Of a DNA stretch of 64,000 nucleotides, positions 1-8,897 are shown in pieces (the stretch's first letter is position 1; every line of letters begins with the position of its first letter). The stretch is from Segetibacter koreensis DSM 18137 (GTDB taxonomy: Bacteria > Bacteroidota > Bacteroidia > Chitinophagales > Chitinophagaceae), in assembly GCF_000374045.1 (NCBI RefSeq), contig NZ_KB893321.1, forward strand, positions 14,466-78,465, given 5' to 3'. A model generated the notes under the pieces. The model did not search any database. It worked only from the letters and a program-made list of their open reading frames with translations, and was not told where the DNA came from. The position numbers and the translations under genes are program-made.

Positions 1-648
1 GCCAAGTTGCGAATTTACGGTCGTAATACTGAGAGTACGACAAGCATTAATATGTCTGCATTTGGTTTAGATAATGATACCTGGGCTGAAAGTGTTATTA
101 CCTGGAATAATGCTCCTGTTGCATCCTCTGCAGCTTTGGGTGTGATTGGTGTTAGTAATCTCGCAAACTATTATGAAGTAGATGTAACGGGTTTTGTGAA
201 AAGCCAGGTTGCAGGTGATAAAATTGTAAGTTTTTTAATAAAAGATGCAGCAAACCAAAATAAAAATCTGCAATTTAATAGCAAAGAAAACCGCCAGAAC
301 TCACCTCAATTGCTTATTACCACTTCCACTGCCGGCATAGCTAACAAATCAATGAGATATAATACAGGTACTCTTGGTCTTGAAAATAATTTGAAAGTAC
401 CGACTGTTTATCCAAATCCTTTGCATAAAAGTTTTGATATTAAGCTTCCAAATAAATATGAAGAAGAGTTTACCGTACAAATTACGGATGAAATAGGTAA
501 AAGATACAACATCGGAAAACGTAAATTATGCCAGGGCGAGACAACAATACATGTGGATATCACAAATTTGTCTTTAAGGACAGGAGTTTACTTTCTCAGA
601 ATTCAATCTAAAACAAAATCAGATATAATTAAATTGATTCTACTATAG
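1..648 (+). CDS. C-terminal part of a T9SS-secreted protein with a CBM96/DNRLRE-like domain (5' end outside window)
   Basis: The reading frame is open from the first base, so this is the 3' end (215 codons plus stop) of a longer gene; an internal TTG at 7 is not a credible start. Residues ~1-105 resemble the beta-sandwich DNRLRE/CBM96 domain (LRIYGRN near the start, TWNNAP at mid-domain, then a Q-rich strand and SPQLLI), found in secreted polysaccharide-active proteins. Residues ~130-215 are a T9SS type A sorting domain: VYPNP, a central beta strand, TGVYFLRI and a terminal KLILL. The protein is therefore expected to cross the outer membrane by type IX secretion and be released or anchored on the surface. 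The catalytic part, if any, lies upstream and is not visible. Confidence 0.85.
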   Translation, partial: AKLRIYGRNTESTTSINMSAFGLDNDTWAESVITWNNAPVASSAALGVIGVSNLANYYEVDVTGFVKSQVAGDKIVSFLIKDAANQNKNLQFNSKENRQNSPQLLITTSTAGIANKSMRYNTGTLGLENNLKVPTVYPNPLHKSFDIKLPNKYEEEFTVQITDEIGKRYNIGKRKLCQGETTIHVDITNLSLRTGVYFLRIQSKTKSDIIKLILL

Positions 649-671
649 CAGAATAGGCGGTGTAAATAAGG

Positions 672-707
672 AGGCTGTCTCAACTTAATAAAGACAGCCT
701 TTTTTTT
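672..707 (+). terminator. Rho-independent terminator after the T9SS cargo gene
   Basis: A perfect 9-bp stem (AGGCTGTCT / AGACAGCCT) with an 11-nt loop is followed directly by a run of eight T. It lies 24 bases after the stop codon. Confidence 0.9.
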
Positions 708-1069
708 ACAGTATTCGTATAATCGTTTTTGCAAGAAATAGTATCTACAGTTTTTCTTAAGTTTGTGCAGGCATCATGGAGTAGTTTTTAGATAAAAAGC
801 ATAAAAAAATCTTACTAACATTTATCAGATAGACCCCAAATTAGTAAGTATTTAAAAATATATTTAAGATTTATTCGTAAAACATTGTTCGAGATCTTTT
901 AAATTAAAATTGTTACCAGAGCTAATAATCCTGCAGCTTTCAATATACACTTTGAGCTTTGCTTGTGACGCTCTGTTAGGGGGTAGCAATTCTATTCTGC
1001 TTTGTTTCATATTTATAGGTATATTAAGTTAAAAGCGACCTGGTTTTATAACAAAAGATCTTCAACGCA
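708..1069. other. Intergenic stretch with no gene seen
   Basis: AT-rich DNA between the terminator and the promoter box of the next gene. I see no open frame with coding character and no structured RNA. It probably carries upstream regulatory sequence for the TonB receptor. Confidence 0.5.
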
Positions 1070-1077
1070 TATATTTG
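1070..1077 (+). promoter_or_regulatory. Bacteroidota -7 box (TATATTTG) for the TonB receptor
   Basis: TATATTTG matches TAnnTTTG exactly and ends 18 bases before the ATG at 1096. It overlaps an in-frame TTG at 1075, which argues against that TTG being the start. No clear -33 TTG is visible. Confidence 0.5.
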
Positions 1078-1095
1078 CAACAGTGTAACAAAAAT

Positions 1096-3492
1096 ATGAA
1101 AAATTTTATTTTCCTTTTTTCTGTAAGTTTCCTAATAATTATCCCTTCTTTATCTTTTTCTCAATCTTCCGGAAAAGGAGTGTTAACAGGCACTGTTACT
1201 GATGAAGATGGGTACCCGTTAGCAGGTGCATCTGTTTTTTTTCATGATGTAAACACCGGAGCTATTACTGATGCAAAAGGTAAATACAGCACTGCGCCCA
1301 TCAATCGTGGAAATTATCTTGTTGAAGTTACTTTCCAGGGATATTCGTCAGTTATAGTACCCATTACTTTAAATGGCAATACCACACATAACTTTACTTT
1401 AAAGACAACTGCAGTAGAGCAGGAAGCAGTAACTGTAACTGGTGTGTCATCAGCCACCCGGTTAAGAAATTCTCCCCAACCCGTCTCTGTTGTTAAAAGA
1501 ACAGACTTGCTTCAAAACGCATCCACCAACCTGGTAAATGCATTGTCAAGGAAAGGGGGTGTGTCTGTAATAACCACTGGTCCTGCTATCTCAAAACCCG
1601 TTATTCGTGGCCTGAGTTCCAATCGTGTAGTTACCATAAACGATGGCATACGCCAGGAAGGCCAGCAATGGGGCGATGAACATGGAATAGAAATAGACGA
1701 ATACAGTGTTCAAAAAGCTGAAGTGCTAAAAGGGCCCGCTTCGCTCATGTATGGCAGTGATGGTATTGCAGGTGTTATTAATTTCATTACCAATCAGCCT
1801 GTTACTGCTGGTACGGTAAAAGGTAACCTTTTAGCAGCCTATAACGGCAACAACAACACCCAGGGATTTAATGGTAGCCTTGCGGGTAACCTTTTAAATG
1901 GCTTCAATTGGAATATGTATGGCAGCCTGAAGTCAGCGGGAGATTATGCAAATAAATATGATGGTCGTGTGCTTAATAGCCGGTTTAATGAAAAAAATTG
2001 GGGAGGTTATGTAGGTATCAATAAGTCGTGGGGTTATTCTCACTTGCTTGTAAGTAGCTTTAACCAGAAACTTGGCCTAACAGAAGGTGTAAGAGATTCT
2101 GCTACGGGAAAGTTCTTGTATCTGCCTGAGACACCGTATGAAGCAATAGCCACAGATGAATTATTGAAAAGCAAAGATTTTATTATTCCGTATCAACATG
2201 TACAGCACTTTAAGATTGCTTTAGATAATAGTATTGCATCTGGCAGAAACAGAATAGTTACCACTGTTGCCTTTCAACGAAACCAACGCCGTGAATTTGG
2301 CAACCCTGATGAACCTTCTACTCCTGGTTTGCATTTTGATCTTAAAACCATTAATTACAATTTGCAATATCAGATGGCTGCAAGACAAGGCTGGAAAACA
2401 ACTATCGGAGCAAATGGTATGTATCAACAAAATAGAAATCTTGCACAAGAAAAGTTGATACCTGAATATAATTTGTTTGATGCGGGGGTATTTGTTTACA
2501 CTACGAAAAGCTTCAATAAGCTGACATTCAGCGGTGGATTAAGGGGTGATATGAGAAAAATGGATATTAAAGGCTTGCAGGAAATGGGCCACTCAAAATT
2601 TACAGCTGCAAATAAAAATTTTGGAAATATAAGCGGCAGTGCAGGTGTAGCTTATGAAGCGTCAGATAAAGTAACGCTAAAAGCAAATATTGCGAGAGGC
2701 TACCGGTCTCCAAATGCTGCCGAACTCAGCAGCAACGGAGCGCATGAAGGAACCTACAGGTATGAATATGGCGATAATACTTTAAAAACTGAAAATTCAT
2801 TACAGTTTGATGGAGGGGTAGATATAATCAGCAGGCACGTTAGTTTTGGTATCAGTACTTTTTACAATCACATCAGTAATTATATTTATTACAGTCGCCT
2901 TGAAGCTGCAAACGGAGGTGATTCTTTAATAGTAAACAACGGAACAACGTTGCAAGCTTTTAAGTTTAGTCAGTCAGGAGCCTCACTTGCAGGTTTTGAG
3001 GCCAATTTTGATATACATCCACACCCATTAGACTGGTTGCATTTTGAGAATACTTTTTCTTACGTAGCAGGTACTTTCAACCGTTCTTTTGAAGGCAGCA
3101 ACAGGCTGCCTGCGATGCCTCCCGCACATTTACTTAGTGAGTTGCGGGCTAATTTTGCAAAGGTCGGTACTGTATTACGAAACCTTTATTTTAAAGCAGA
3201 GATGGACGCTACAGCAAAACAAAATCGAGTGTTTACCGCATACAATACGGAAACCCCCACTGCAGGTTATGCCTTGTTTGACATCGGTGCCGGTAGTGAT
3301 TTTAATACCAAAAATGGCAAATTATTTAGTCTATACCTTTCATTAAATAATATAACAGACGTGGCTTACCAAAGTCATTTGAGCAGGTTAAAATATACCG
3401 ATGTAAATAATGTAACCGGTAGACAGGGTGTCTTTAATATGGGAAGGAATTTTAATGTTAAATTAAACATCCCGTTCGATTTTAAGCAATAG
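1096..3492 (+). CDS. TonB-dependent receptor with carboxypeptidase-regulatory-like N-terminal domain
   Basis: A 798-residue outer-membrane receptor for energy-dependent uptake. The order is: signal peptide (1-23, ending LSFSQ), carboxypeptidase-regulatory-like beta domain (~30-110, typical of Bacteroidota receptors), plug domain (~125-230, with IRGLSSNRVVTINDGIR and LKGPASLMYGSDGIAGVIN), then a beta-barrel ending in an aromatic/hydrophobic strand. ATG 1096 is chosen because it gives a clean signal peptide and because the upstream TTG at 1075 lies inside a promoter box. The plug contains a His/Asp/Glu-rich stretch (QQWGDEHGIEID), a feature also seen in metal-type receptors, but the substrate cannot be assigned. 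There is no SusD partner. A terminator follows. Confidence 0.9.
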   Translation: MKNFIFLFSVSFLIIIPSLSFSQSSGKGVLTGTVTDEDGYPLAGASVFFHDVNTGAITDAKGKYSTAPINRGNYLVEVTFQGYSSVIVPITLNGNTTHNFTLKTTAVEQEAVTVTGVSSATRLRNSPQPVSVVKRTDLLQNASTNLVNALSRKGGVSVITTGPAISKPVIRGLSSNRVVTINDGIRQEGQQWGDEHGIEIDEYSVQKAEVLKGPASLMYGSDGIAGVINFITNQPVTAGTVKGNLLAAYNGNNNTQGFNGSLAGNLLNGFNWNMYGSLKSAGDYANKYDGRVLNSRFNEKNWGGYVGINKSWGYSHLLVSSFNQKLGLTEGVRDSATGKFLYLPETPYEAIATDELLKSKDFIIPYQHVQHFKIALDNSIASGRNRIVTTVAFQRNQRREFGNPDEPSTPGLHFDLKTINYNLQYQMAARQGWKTTIGANGMYQQNRNLAQEKLIPEYNLFDAGVFVYTTKSFNKLTFSGGLRGDMRKMDIKGLQEMGHSKFTAANKNFGNISGSAGVAYEASDKVTLKANIARGYRSPNAAELSSNGAHEGTYRYEYGDNTLKTENSLQFDGGVDIISRHVSFGISTFYNHISNYIYYSRLEAANGGDSLIVNNGTTLQAFKFSQSGASLAGFEANFDIHPHPLDWLHFENTFSYVAGTFNRSFEGSNRLPAMPPAHLLSELRANFAKVGTVLRNLYFKAEMDATAKQNRVFTAYNTETPTAGYALFDIGAGSDFNTKNGKLFSLYLSLNNITDVAYQSHLSRLKYTDVNNVTGRQGVFNMGRNFNVKLNIPFDFKQ

Positions 3493-3543
3493 CATTACGG
3501 GATTTAACCGCAAAGAATTTTGTTATTCTTTGTCTCTGTATAC

Positions 3544-3580
3544 AAGCCTTTATCACAAATTTGATGAAGGCTTTTTATTT
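3544..3580 (+). terminator. Rho-independent terminator after the TonB receptor
   Basis: A 12-bp stem with one G-U pair (AAGCCTTTATCA / TGATGAAGGCTT), a 6-nt loop and a T-rich tail (TTTATTTT). Confidence 0.85.
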
Positions 3581-3595
3581 TGTAATTTGCCTTAA

Positions 3596-4039
3596 ATGGA
3601 TATTACAATTAATACACCAGCCTTGTTTTTTCCAGCCATTAGCCTGGTTATGCTTGCGTATACCAATCGTTTTCTTGCTTTGGCAAGTGTAGTAAGAAAC
3701 CTTCACAGTCAGTACAATGATGGAGATAAAAAGCACAAAATACACGGGCAAATCAAAAATTTGAGATATAGGCTCAGGCTCGTTAAAAACATGCAGGCAT
3801 TTGGGGTGTTTAGCTTTTTAAGTTGTATTTTCAGTATGTATTGTATTTATATTAATAAAATGAAGTGGGCTGATTTTATGTTTGGTTTAGGTATGTTGTC
3901 TTTTATTGTTTCACTTATTATGTCTTTAATAGAAATACAGTTAAGCACGAAAGCGCTTGAACTGGAACTGAGCGATATGGGCGGTCTTGAAGATCCTACT
4001 GTTGTAGAATATTTGAAAAAAAAGTTTGAACGTGAATAA
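3596..4039 (+). CDS. DUF2721 family membrane protein
   Basis: 147 residues. The N-terminal ISLVMLAYTNRFLALAS and the following RNLH segment match the DUF2721 pattern. Three hydrophobic segments (~8-32, ~66-87, ~92-115) predict an inner-membrane protein, with a basic cytoplasmic stretch (~40-63) and a charged C-terminus (KKKFERE). The family has no established function. It starts just after the terminator of the TonB receptor and is probably its own transcription unit. Confidence 0.75.
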   Translation: MDITINTPALFFPAISLVMLAYTNRFLALASVVRNLHSQYNDGDKKHKIHGQIKNLRYRLRLVKNMQAFGVFSFLSCIFSMYCIYINKMKWADFMFGLGMLSFIVSLIMSLIEIQLSTKALELELSDMGGLEDPTVVEYLKKKFERE

Positions 4040-4257
4040 CAATTTGAGTTATTGCTTCCCATTAGCAAAACTTAGAAAAGCTGAATAGAAGTATGCGGAT
4101 GAACGAAATGTGTCGCAATGAAGGCCTCAAAGAGACGTAATGACGTTACCATAAATAACTAAAATAACAGAAACTAATAATAAACAGAACATTACCTTTA
4201 AAGTTTCATTACTACCATCCGTCATTTTCATATAATATTTATAGGAATTAATTACAT
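4040..4257. other. Intergenic stretch with no gene seen
   Basis: The phrase around 4110-4145 (cgcaatgaaggcctc ... gacgtaatgacg) looks like a decayed dispersed intergenic repeat, but no second copy is visible here. There is no open frame of note. Confidence 0.3.
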
Positions 4258-4265
4258 TATTTTTG
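4258..4265 (+). promoter_or_regulatory. -7 box (TATTTTTG) immediately before tolC-like start
   Basis: TATTTTTG fits TAnnTTTG and ends only 3 bases before the ATG at 4269. If used, the transcript would start at or next to the initiation codon, so the message would be leaderless. No good -33 element is seen. Confidence 0.35.
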
Positions 4266-4268
4266 TTT

Positions 4269-5687
4269 ATGAGGCAAATTGTTTTTTTTATGCTGTTACT
4301 ATCGATCGAAGGATTTGGGCAGGAAAAATGGAGTCTGCAACAATGCGTTGATTATGCTATGAAAAATAATGTGTCTGTAAAACAGTCAGATGTACAGGCA
4401 CGGCTTTCTGCAATAAACGCAAAACAAAGTAAAGCGACTCTCTTCCCAAGCATTACCGGTAGTGTAAACAGCAGCTACCAGCATGGTTTAACCACAAATC
4501 CTACTACTAACATACTGGAGAGCTCAAGTTATTTATCGGGAAGTATGAACCTGCAGGCAAGCTATACTATCTTTAACTGGAATGCACGAAAAAATACAAT
4601 TGCCGCAAATAACCTTACTTTAAAGGCTGATGAAATTGGAATTGATAAAGCTAAAAATGATATAGCCTTAACTGTTGCAAATGCTTTTTTGCAAGTAATG
4701 CTGCGCCGAGAGCAGGCAAGAATTAGCGAAGTGCAAATGAATCAATCAAAGTCCCAGCTTTCGAATACGCAGAAATTGGTAAACGCAGGAAGCCAGCCCG
4801 AATTAAATGCCATACAACTAGAGGCACAGTTGGCTAAAGACAGCTCTGCAGTGTTGCAGGCTAATGCACTTATAGAACAAGCTTTAACTAATTTAAAAGC
4901 TTACATCAACTATGACTTTTCCTTGCCTTTTGATATAGTAACCCCCTCTGTAGATGATATACCTATTGAGAATATTACTGACCTGCAGCCGGAAGCAGTA
5001 TATCAACTCGCTCTACAATCGCAACCTCTGCAAAAAATGTATAAAGTACGTATAGAAGCTGCCCAAAAACAGGTAAAAGCATCAAGAGGATATATGTATC
5101 CGGGTTTAGCTGCATTTGGTGGAATGAGTACACGGGTGATCAATGCACAGCGGCCGGTGTATGGTGTTTTTCCTGATCAGCCTGACGGCTCATATGTAAA
5201 AGTAAACGGAACGCAATACCCTGTGTATTCTCCTTCTTTTGGTGTGGTCAGTTATAGCGGAACACCTTTTTTAAAACAGTTAAACCAAAACTTCGGGCAG
5301 GACATTGGAATAGGAATAAATTTTTCAATTTTTAATAATTATACCAGCCGGTCACAATGGGAGAGGGCAAAGGCCAATGTAAACCAGTTGCAATTGCAGG
5401 AGGAGCAGGAAAATTTAAACCTCAGAACCAATATATACAACGCTTACCAGGATGCTTTTTCATCGTACCAAAAATACCAGGCCTCGCAACGAACAGTGGC
5501 GTATTCTCAAAAGGCTTTGGAAATATCTAAAAAGAGATTTGACATAGGATTGCTTGGGACGCTTGATTATATAATTACTCAAAACAACCTTTACCTTGCC
5601 CAGATAGATGAAGTGAGCAATCATTACGATTTTGTGTTTAAGATGAAAGTGCTTGAGTTTTACAAGGGACAGGGAATAAAATTATAA
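4269..5687 (+). CDS. TolC family outer-membrane efflux protein
   Basis: 472 residues. A signal peptide (ending near GFGQ) is followed by the typical WSLQQCVDYAMKNNVSVKQSD start of OEP repeat 1. Long amphipathic helices and a second OEP repeat end in RFDIGLLGTLDYIITQNNLYLAQ, the usual C-terminal helix pattern. TolC proteins are trimeric outer-membrane exit ducts that dock onto periplasmic adaptors. It is followed after 45 bases by an HlyD-type adaptor, so the two form a tripartite export pair. No inner-membrane pump is encoded next to them, so the pump must be elsewhere, perhaps the ABC system at 23-31 kb, which lacks its own TolC. In-frame TTG 4263 is a less likely start. Confidence 0.92.
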   Translation: MRQIVFFMLLLSIEGFGQEKWSLQQCVDYAMKNNVSVKQSDVQARLSAINAKQSKATLFPSITGSVNSSYQHGLTTNPTTNILESSSYLSGSMNLQASYTIFNWNARKNTIAANNLTLKADEIGIDKAKNDIALTVANAFLQVMLRREQARISEVQMNQSKSQLSNTQKLVNAGSQPELNAIQLEAQLAKDSSAVLQANALIEQALTNLKAYINYDFSLPFDIVTPSVDDIPIENITDLQPEAVYQLALQSQPLQKMYKVRIEAAQKQVKASRGYMYPGLAAFGGMSTRVINAQRPVYGVFPDQPDGSYVKVNGTQYPVYSPSFGVVSYSGTPFLKQLNQNFGQDIGIGINFSIFNNYTSRSQWERAKANVNQLQLQEEQENLNLRTNIYNAYQDAFSSYQKYQASQRTVAYSQKALEISKKRFDIGLLGTLDYIITQNNLYLAQIDEVSNHYDFVFKMKVLEFYKGQGIKL

Positions 5688-5732
5688 TTTTTTTCAAAAG
5701 AGTAAAGTAAACGAAAAACAGAAACTGTAAGT

Positions 5733-7133
5733 ATGAATAAAAAGCTGCTATGGATAATTATTGGGTTGATAGGAGTTATCCTGATATTGGTAGTGCTGAA
5801 AAAGAAGGGTGTTATCGGAAAAGAAGAGGGAATAAAAGTAACTGCAGAAAAAGCTGCTAACCGTACAATTATTGAAACGGTAAATGCGAGTGGCAAAGTT
5901 TATCCTGAAGTGGAAGTAAAAGTGAGTCCTGATATAAGTGGGGAAATTGTAGAGCTAAACGTAAGCGAAGGTGACAGCGTACGCAAAGGGCAGGTGCTTG
6001 CACGAATATACGCAGACATTTATAATTCGCAAAGAGACCAGGCCGCAGCAGTGGTTAATCAATACCAGGCCCAGGTGTTAAACTCAACTGCACAGTTAGA
6101 TGCGTTAAAAGCAACTATGGAACAGGCCGAAGTAACATATAAAAGGCAAAAACAATTATTAGAGGATAAAGTTATTTCCCGCGCAGAATTTGAACAGGCT
6201 GACCAGGCTATAAAAACGGCAAGGGCTCAATACAATGCGGCAGTTCAGGGTATAAAAGGATCAGAGGCTACGGTACAAAGCGCACGTGCACAATTATCCA
6301 GAGCTAATAAAGATGTCAGCCGTGCAACACTTGTAGCACCAATGAATGGAGTGGTAAGTTTACTGGCAGTAAAAAAGGGAGAAAGGGTAGTGGGAACAGC
6401 CCAAATGGCAGGAACAGAAATGCTGCGTGTCGCCGACATGAACGTGATGGAGGTACGTGTGAACGTTGGAGAAAATGATATACCAAAAGTTCAGTTAGGT
6501 GACAGCGCATTAGTAGAGGTCGACGCATATAATAACAGAAAATTTAAAGGCATTGTAACTAAAATTGCGAGCAGTAATACTACGGCTGCCCAGGCTACCA
6601 TATCTGCAACCAGTACCGAGGTTACTAATTACGAGGTGCATATACGATTGCTGCGCGATAGTTATCAGGATTTAATGACGGGAAACAGAGCAAAAAGTTC
6701 TCCCTTCAGGCCCGGTATGAATGCAAGCGCCGATATTCAAACCAAAACACATACTAATGTTTTAGCTGTTCCGATAAATGCTGTTACCACACGTGATAAA
6801 AAAGGAGACAATCCCAATGCCAGTAAAGACGATGAAAAAAATAGCAATAATAATGACAACAACAATAATAATGATAACAACACTTCACCTGTAAATATGG
6901 AGGATCTTGAAGAAGTGGTTTATGTAATACAAGCAGATAAAACAACTGTAAAAAAGGTAAAAGTAAAAACAGATATACAGGACATTAATTATATAGAGAT
7001 CACAGGTGGATTAAAGGCTGGAGATATGGTCGTAACGGGGCCATATAACCTTGTAAGTAAGACACTTAAAGATGGAGATAAGGTGAAGGTCGTACCCAAA
7101 GAACAGCTTTTTGAAGAAAAACCCGGAAAATAA
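5733..7133 (+). CDS. HlyD/RND-type periplasmic adaptor (membrane fusion protein)
   Basis: 466 residues. An N-terminal membrane anchor (~6-22) is followed by the first lipoyl half (ASGKVYPEVEVKVSPDISG, ~52-90), a coiled-coil hairpin (~97-195), the second lipoyl half (LVAPMNGVVSLLAVKKGERV, ~200-220), a beta-barrel (~235-345) and a membrane-proximal domain (~390-460). It bridges an inner-membrane transporter to TolC. Oddity: a low-complexity, Asn-rich linker (~354-388, with runs such as NNNDNNNNNDNN) interrupts the membrane-proximal region. It is the second gene of a tolC-adaptor pair. The pump it serves is not adjacent. Confidence 0.9.
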   Translation: MNKKLLWIIIGLIGVILILVVLKKKGVIGKEEGIKVTAEKAANRTIIETVNASGKVYPEVEVKVSPDISGEIVELNVSEGDSVRKGQVLARIYADIYNSQRDQAAAVVNQYQAQVLNSTAQLDALKATMEQAEVTYKRQKQLLEDKVISRAEFEQADQAIKTARAQYNAAVQGIKGSEATVQSARAQLSRANKDVSRATLVAPMNGVVSLLAVKKGERVVGTAQMAGTEMLRVADMNVMEVRVNVGENDIPKVQLGDSALVEVDAYNNRKFKGIVTKIASSNTTAAQATISATSTEVTNYEVHIRLLRDSYQDLMTGNRAKSSPFRPGMNASADIQTKTHTNVLAVPINAVTTRDKKGDNPNASKDDEKNSNNNDNNNNNDNNTSPVNMEDLEEVVYVIQADKTTVKKVKVKTDIQDINYIEITGGLKAGDMVVTGPYNLVSKTLKDGDKVKVVPKEQLFEEKPGK

Positions 7134-7181
7134 ACGGAATCATTAGATTGTATCTTGGCGTTTAAAATCAACACTCTTTTG

Positions 7182-7189
7182 TATGTTTG
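7182..7189 (+). promoter_or_regulatory. -7 box (TATGTTTG) for gpsA
   Basis: TATGTTTG matches TAnnTTTG and lies 21 bases before the ATG at 7211. A TTGG at 7155 could be the -33 element, although its spacing is slightly long. Confidence 0.5.
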
Positions 7190-7210
7190 TTTAACATTTA
7201 AAGTTTGTTA

Positions 7211-8209
7211 ATGAATTTTGGAATTATAGGAAGTGGAAGTTGGGCGACTGCGCTGGCAAAAATATTGACCGATAACAATAATTCAATCAATTGGTGGATA
7301 CGTAACGCAGGTACTATTCATCACCTGCAGCAGAGAAGGCACAATCCTCATTACCTCAGTTCTGCTTACTTCAATACATCATTATTAAAATTGAATGAAA
7401 ACATTGAAGAGGTTATTAAAGACTCTGATGTTTTGGTAATAGCGGTTCCATCAGCTTTTATCGAAAGTGCTTTTGAAACCCTGCCTCCTGGTAGTTTTAA
7501 AGGAAAAAAAATTGTATCTGCTATAAAAGGCATTTTGCCCTCATGCAATTTCTTGCTTAATGAATATTTGTATGAAAAATTCCAGGTAGAGCTTTCAGAT
7601 TATTATACTGTCTTAGGGCCGTGTCATGCTGAAGAAGTTGCGTCAGAAAAACTTTCTTACCTCACATTTTCTGGAATTGATGAAGAAATGGCCGCAAAGA
7701 TTGGTGAACATTTTCATACAGAATATTTAAATACTGTTGTTAATCATGATGTTGTTGGCGTTCAATATGCTGCTGTTTTAAAAAATATTTATGCCCTCGG
7801 TGCAGGAATCGCTCATGGTCTTGAGTATGGAGATAATTTTTTAAGCGTATATATTGCTAATGCAGCAAGCGAAATGGTTTCTTTTTTACAAAAAGCAGTT
7901 GGTGAAGGAGTTTGCAGGCAAGTAAATTACGCATCTTCTGTTTATCTTGGCGACTTATTGGTAACCTGCTATAGCTTATATAGCCGCAATCGTACTTTTG
8001 GCAATATGCTTGGCAAGGGCTACTCCGTACAATCAGCACAATTAGAATTGAACATGGTGGCAGAAGGATTTAATGCCAGCAAGTGTATTTTTAAAACAAA
8101 TGAAAAAGTAGGCGCAAAAATGCCAATTGCAAAAACGATATATGAAATTTTGTGGCAGCATATACCTGCGGCAAATGGTTTCAAAAACATTGAAGGTATT
8201 TTAATATAA
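7211..8209 (+). CDS. gpsA: NAD(P)H-dependent glycerol-3-phosphate dehydrogenase
   Basis: 332 residues, normal length for GpsA. It reduces dihydroxyacetone phosphate to sn-glycerol-3-phosphate for phospholipid synthesis, in the cytoplasm. The N-terminal Rossmann motif GSGSWATALA (7-16) binds the nucleotide. AVPSAF (79-84), SAIKGI with K106, and GPCHAEE (137-143) follow the family pattern. K191 in VLKNIYALGAGI is the expected catalytic lysine. RNRTFG lies in the C-terminal helical domain. I take ATG 7211 rather than the in-frame TTG 7205 because the protein then starts MNFGIIGSG, as is usual. It appears monocistronic. Confidence 0.95.
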   Translation: MNFGIIGSGSWATALAKILTDNNNSINWWIRNAGTIHHLQQRRHNPHYLSSAYFNTSLLKLNENIEEVIKDSDVLVIAVPSAFIESAFETLPPGSFKGKKIVSAIKGILPSCNFLLNEYLYEKFQVELSDYYTVLGPCHAEEVASEKLSYLTFSGIDEEMAAKIGEHFHTEYLNTVVNHDVVGVQYAAVLKNIYALGAGIAHGLEYGDNFLSVYIANAASEMVSFLQKAVGEGVCRQVNYASSVYLGDLLVTCYSLYSRNRTFGNMLGKGYSVQSAQLELNMVAEGFNASKCIFKTNEKVGAKMPIAKTIYEILWQHIPAANGFKNIEGILI

Positions 8210-8239
8210 AACAAACAGTTATTTTTTGTAATTTTATCC

Positions 8240-8347
8240 ATGCCTGTTTCCTTCACCATATTTGGCTCCTTCACCGCAGCGTTACTACTCGCTGTAGGAG
8301 CGGTAAATGTTATCAGGTTGATTGTAACAACAATACGCCATCTTTAG
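8240..8347 (+). CDS. Possible 35-residue hydrophobic small protein
   Basis: An ATG-to-TAG frame encodes MPVSFTIFGSFTAALL followed by a hydrophobic stretch and a basic tail (RLIVTTIRHL). This would be a single-pass membrane microprotein. A T-rich stretch (TATTTTTTG, one base longer than TAnnTTTG) lies just upstream. No family is recognised, and a frame of this length could occur by chance. Confidence 0.25.
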   Translation: MPVSFTIFGSFTAALLLAVGAVNVIRLIVTTIRHL

Positions 8348-8897
8348 CAGGTAATCCAAAACAAAGTTCAATAAAGGTTTGCAGGGACGCCAAGTAATCA
8401 ATCTTCTTTTTACTATTCTTATTTCAACTATTAAATCTTATAGCACTCTTAATATTGTTTGTTTTTTAAGGTTATAAGATTCTTTCTTTAAAAAATTAAA
8501 TAGTCTACCAATCAATTTTTCTTTTGTATTTTTTGTAAACGAATACTTTACACTAATTTTTTTCTAAGAACTAATCATTAAGCATTTCATTCTGTTAACA
8601 CAAACTGAGATTTATTTTAAAGCATTTCAAATTCAATGTCGGTGCAGCGAAACGAAGTCAAGAACTGCCTTTTTTAAAATAAATAAAACGTTAAATATTT
8701 TTTGTAATATTATTTTTAGTATTTAACTTTCAAACCAATTGCTTATGCCTCTTGCTATCTGCCCTGCACTAAGCCAAAATTACTCTTTTTGTGAGCCTAG
8801 GATTGTGCTGAAGTAATCACTGGTAAGGTTGCCGTAATATTATTTATTTAGAAATTATTGGAGATTAAATAAGAATATTTTTAACCAAAACAACGTG
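8348..8897. other. Long AT-rich intergenic region upstream of SusC
   Basis: About 550 bases with no convincing frame or structured RNA. Near 8640-8680, GTGCAG...CTGCC followed by six T can fold weakly and resembles a decayed intergenic repeat or a poor terminator. The rest is presumably leader and regulatory DNA for the SusC/SusD pair. Confidence 0.4.
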
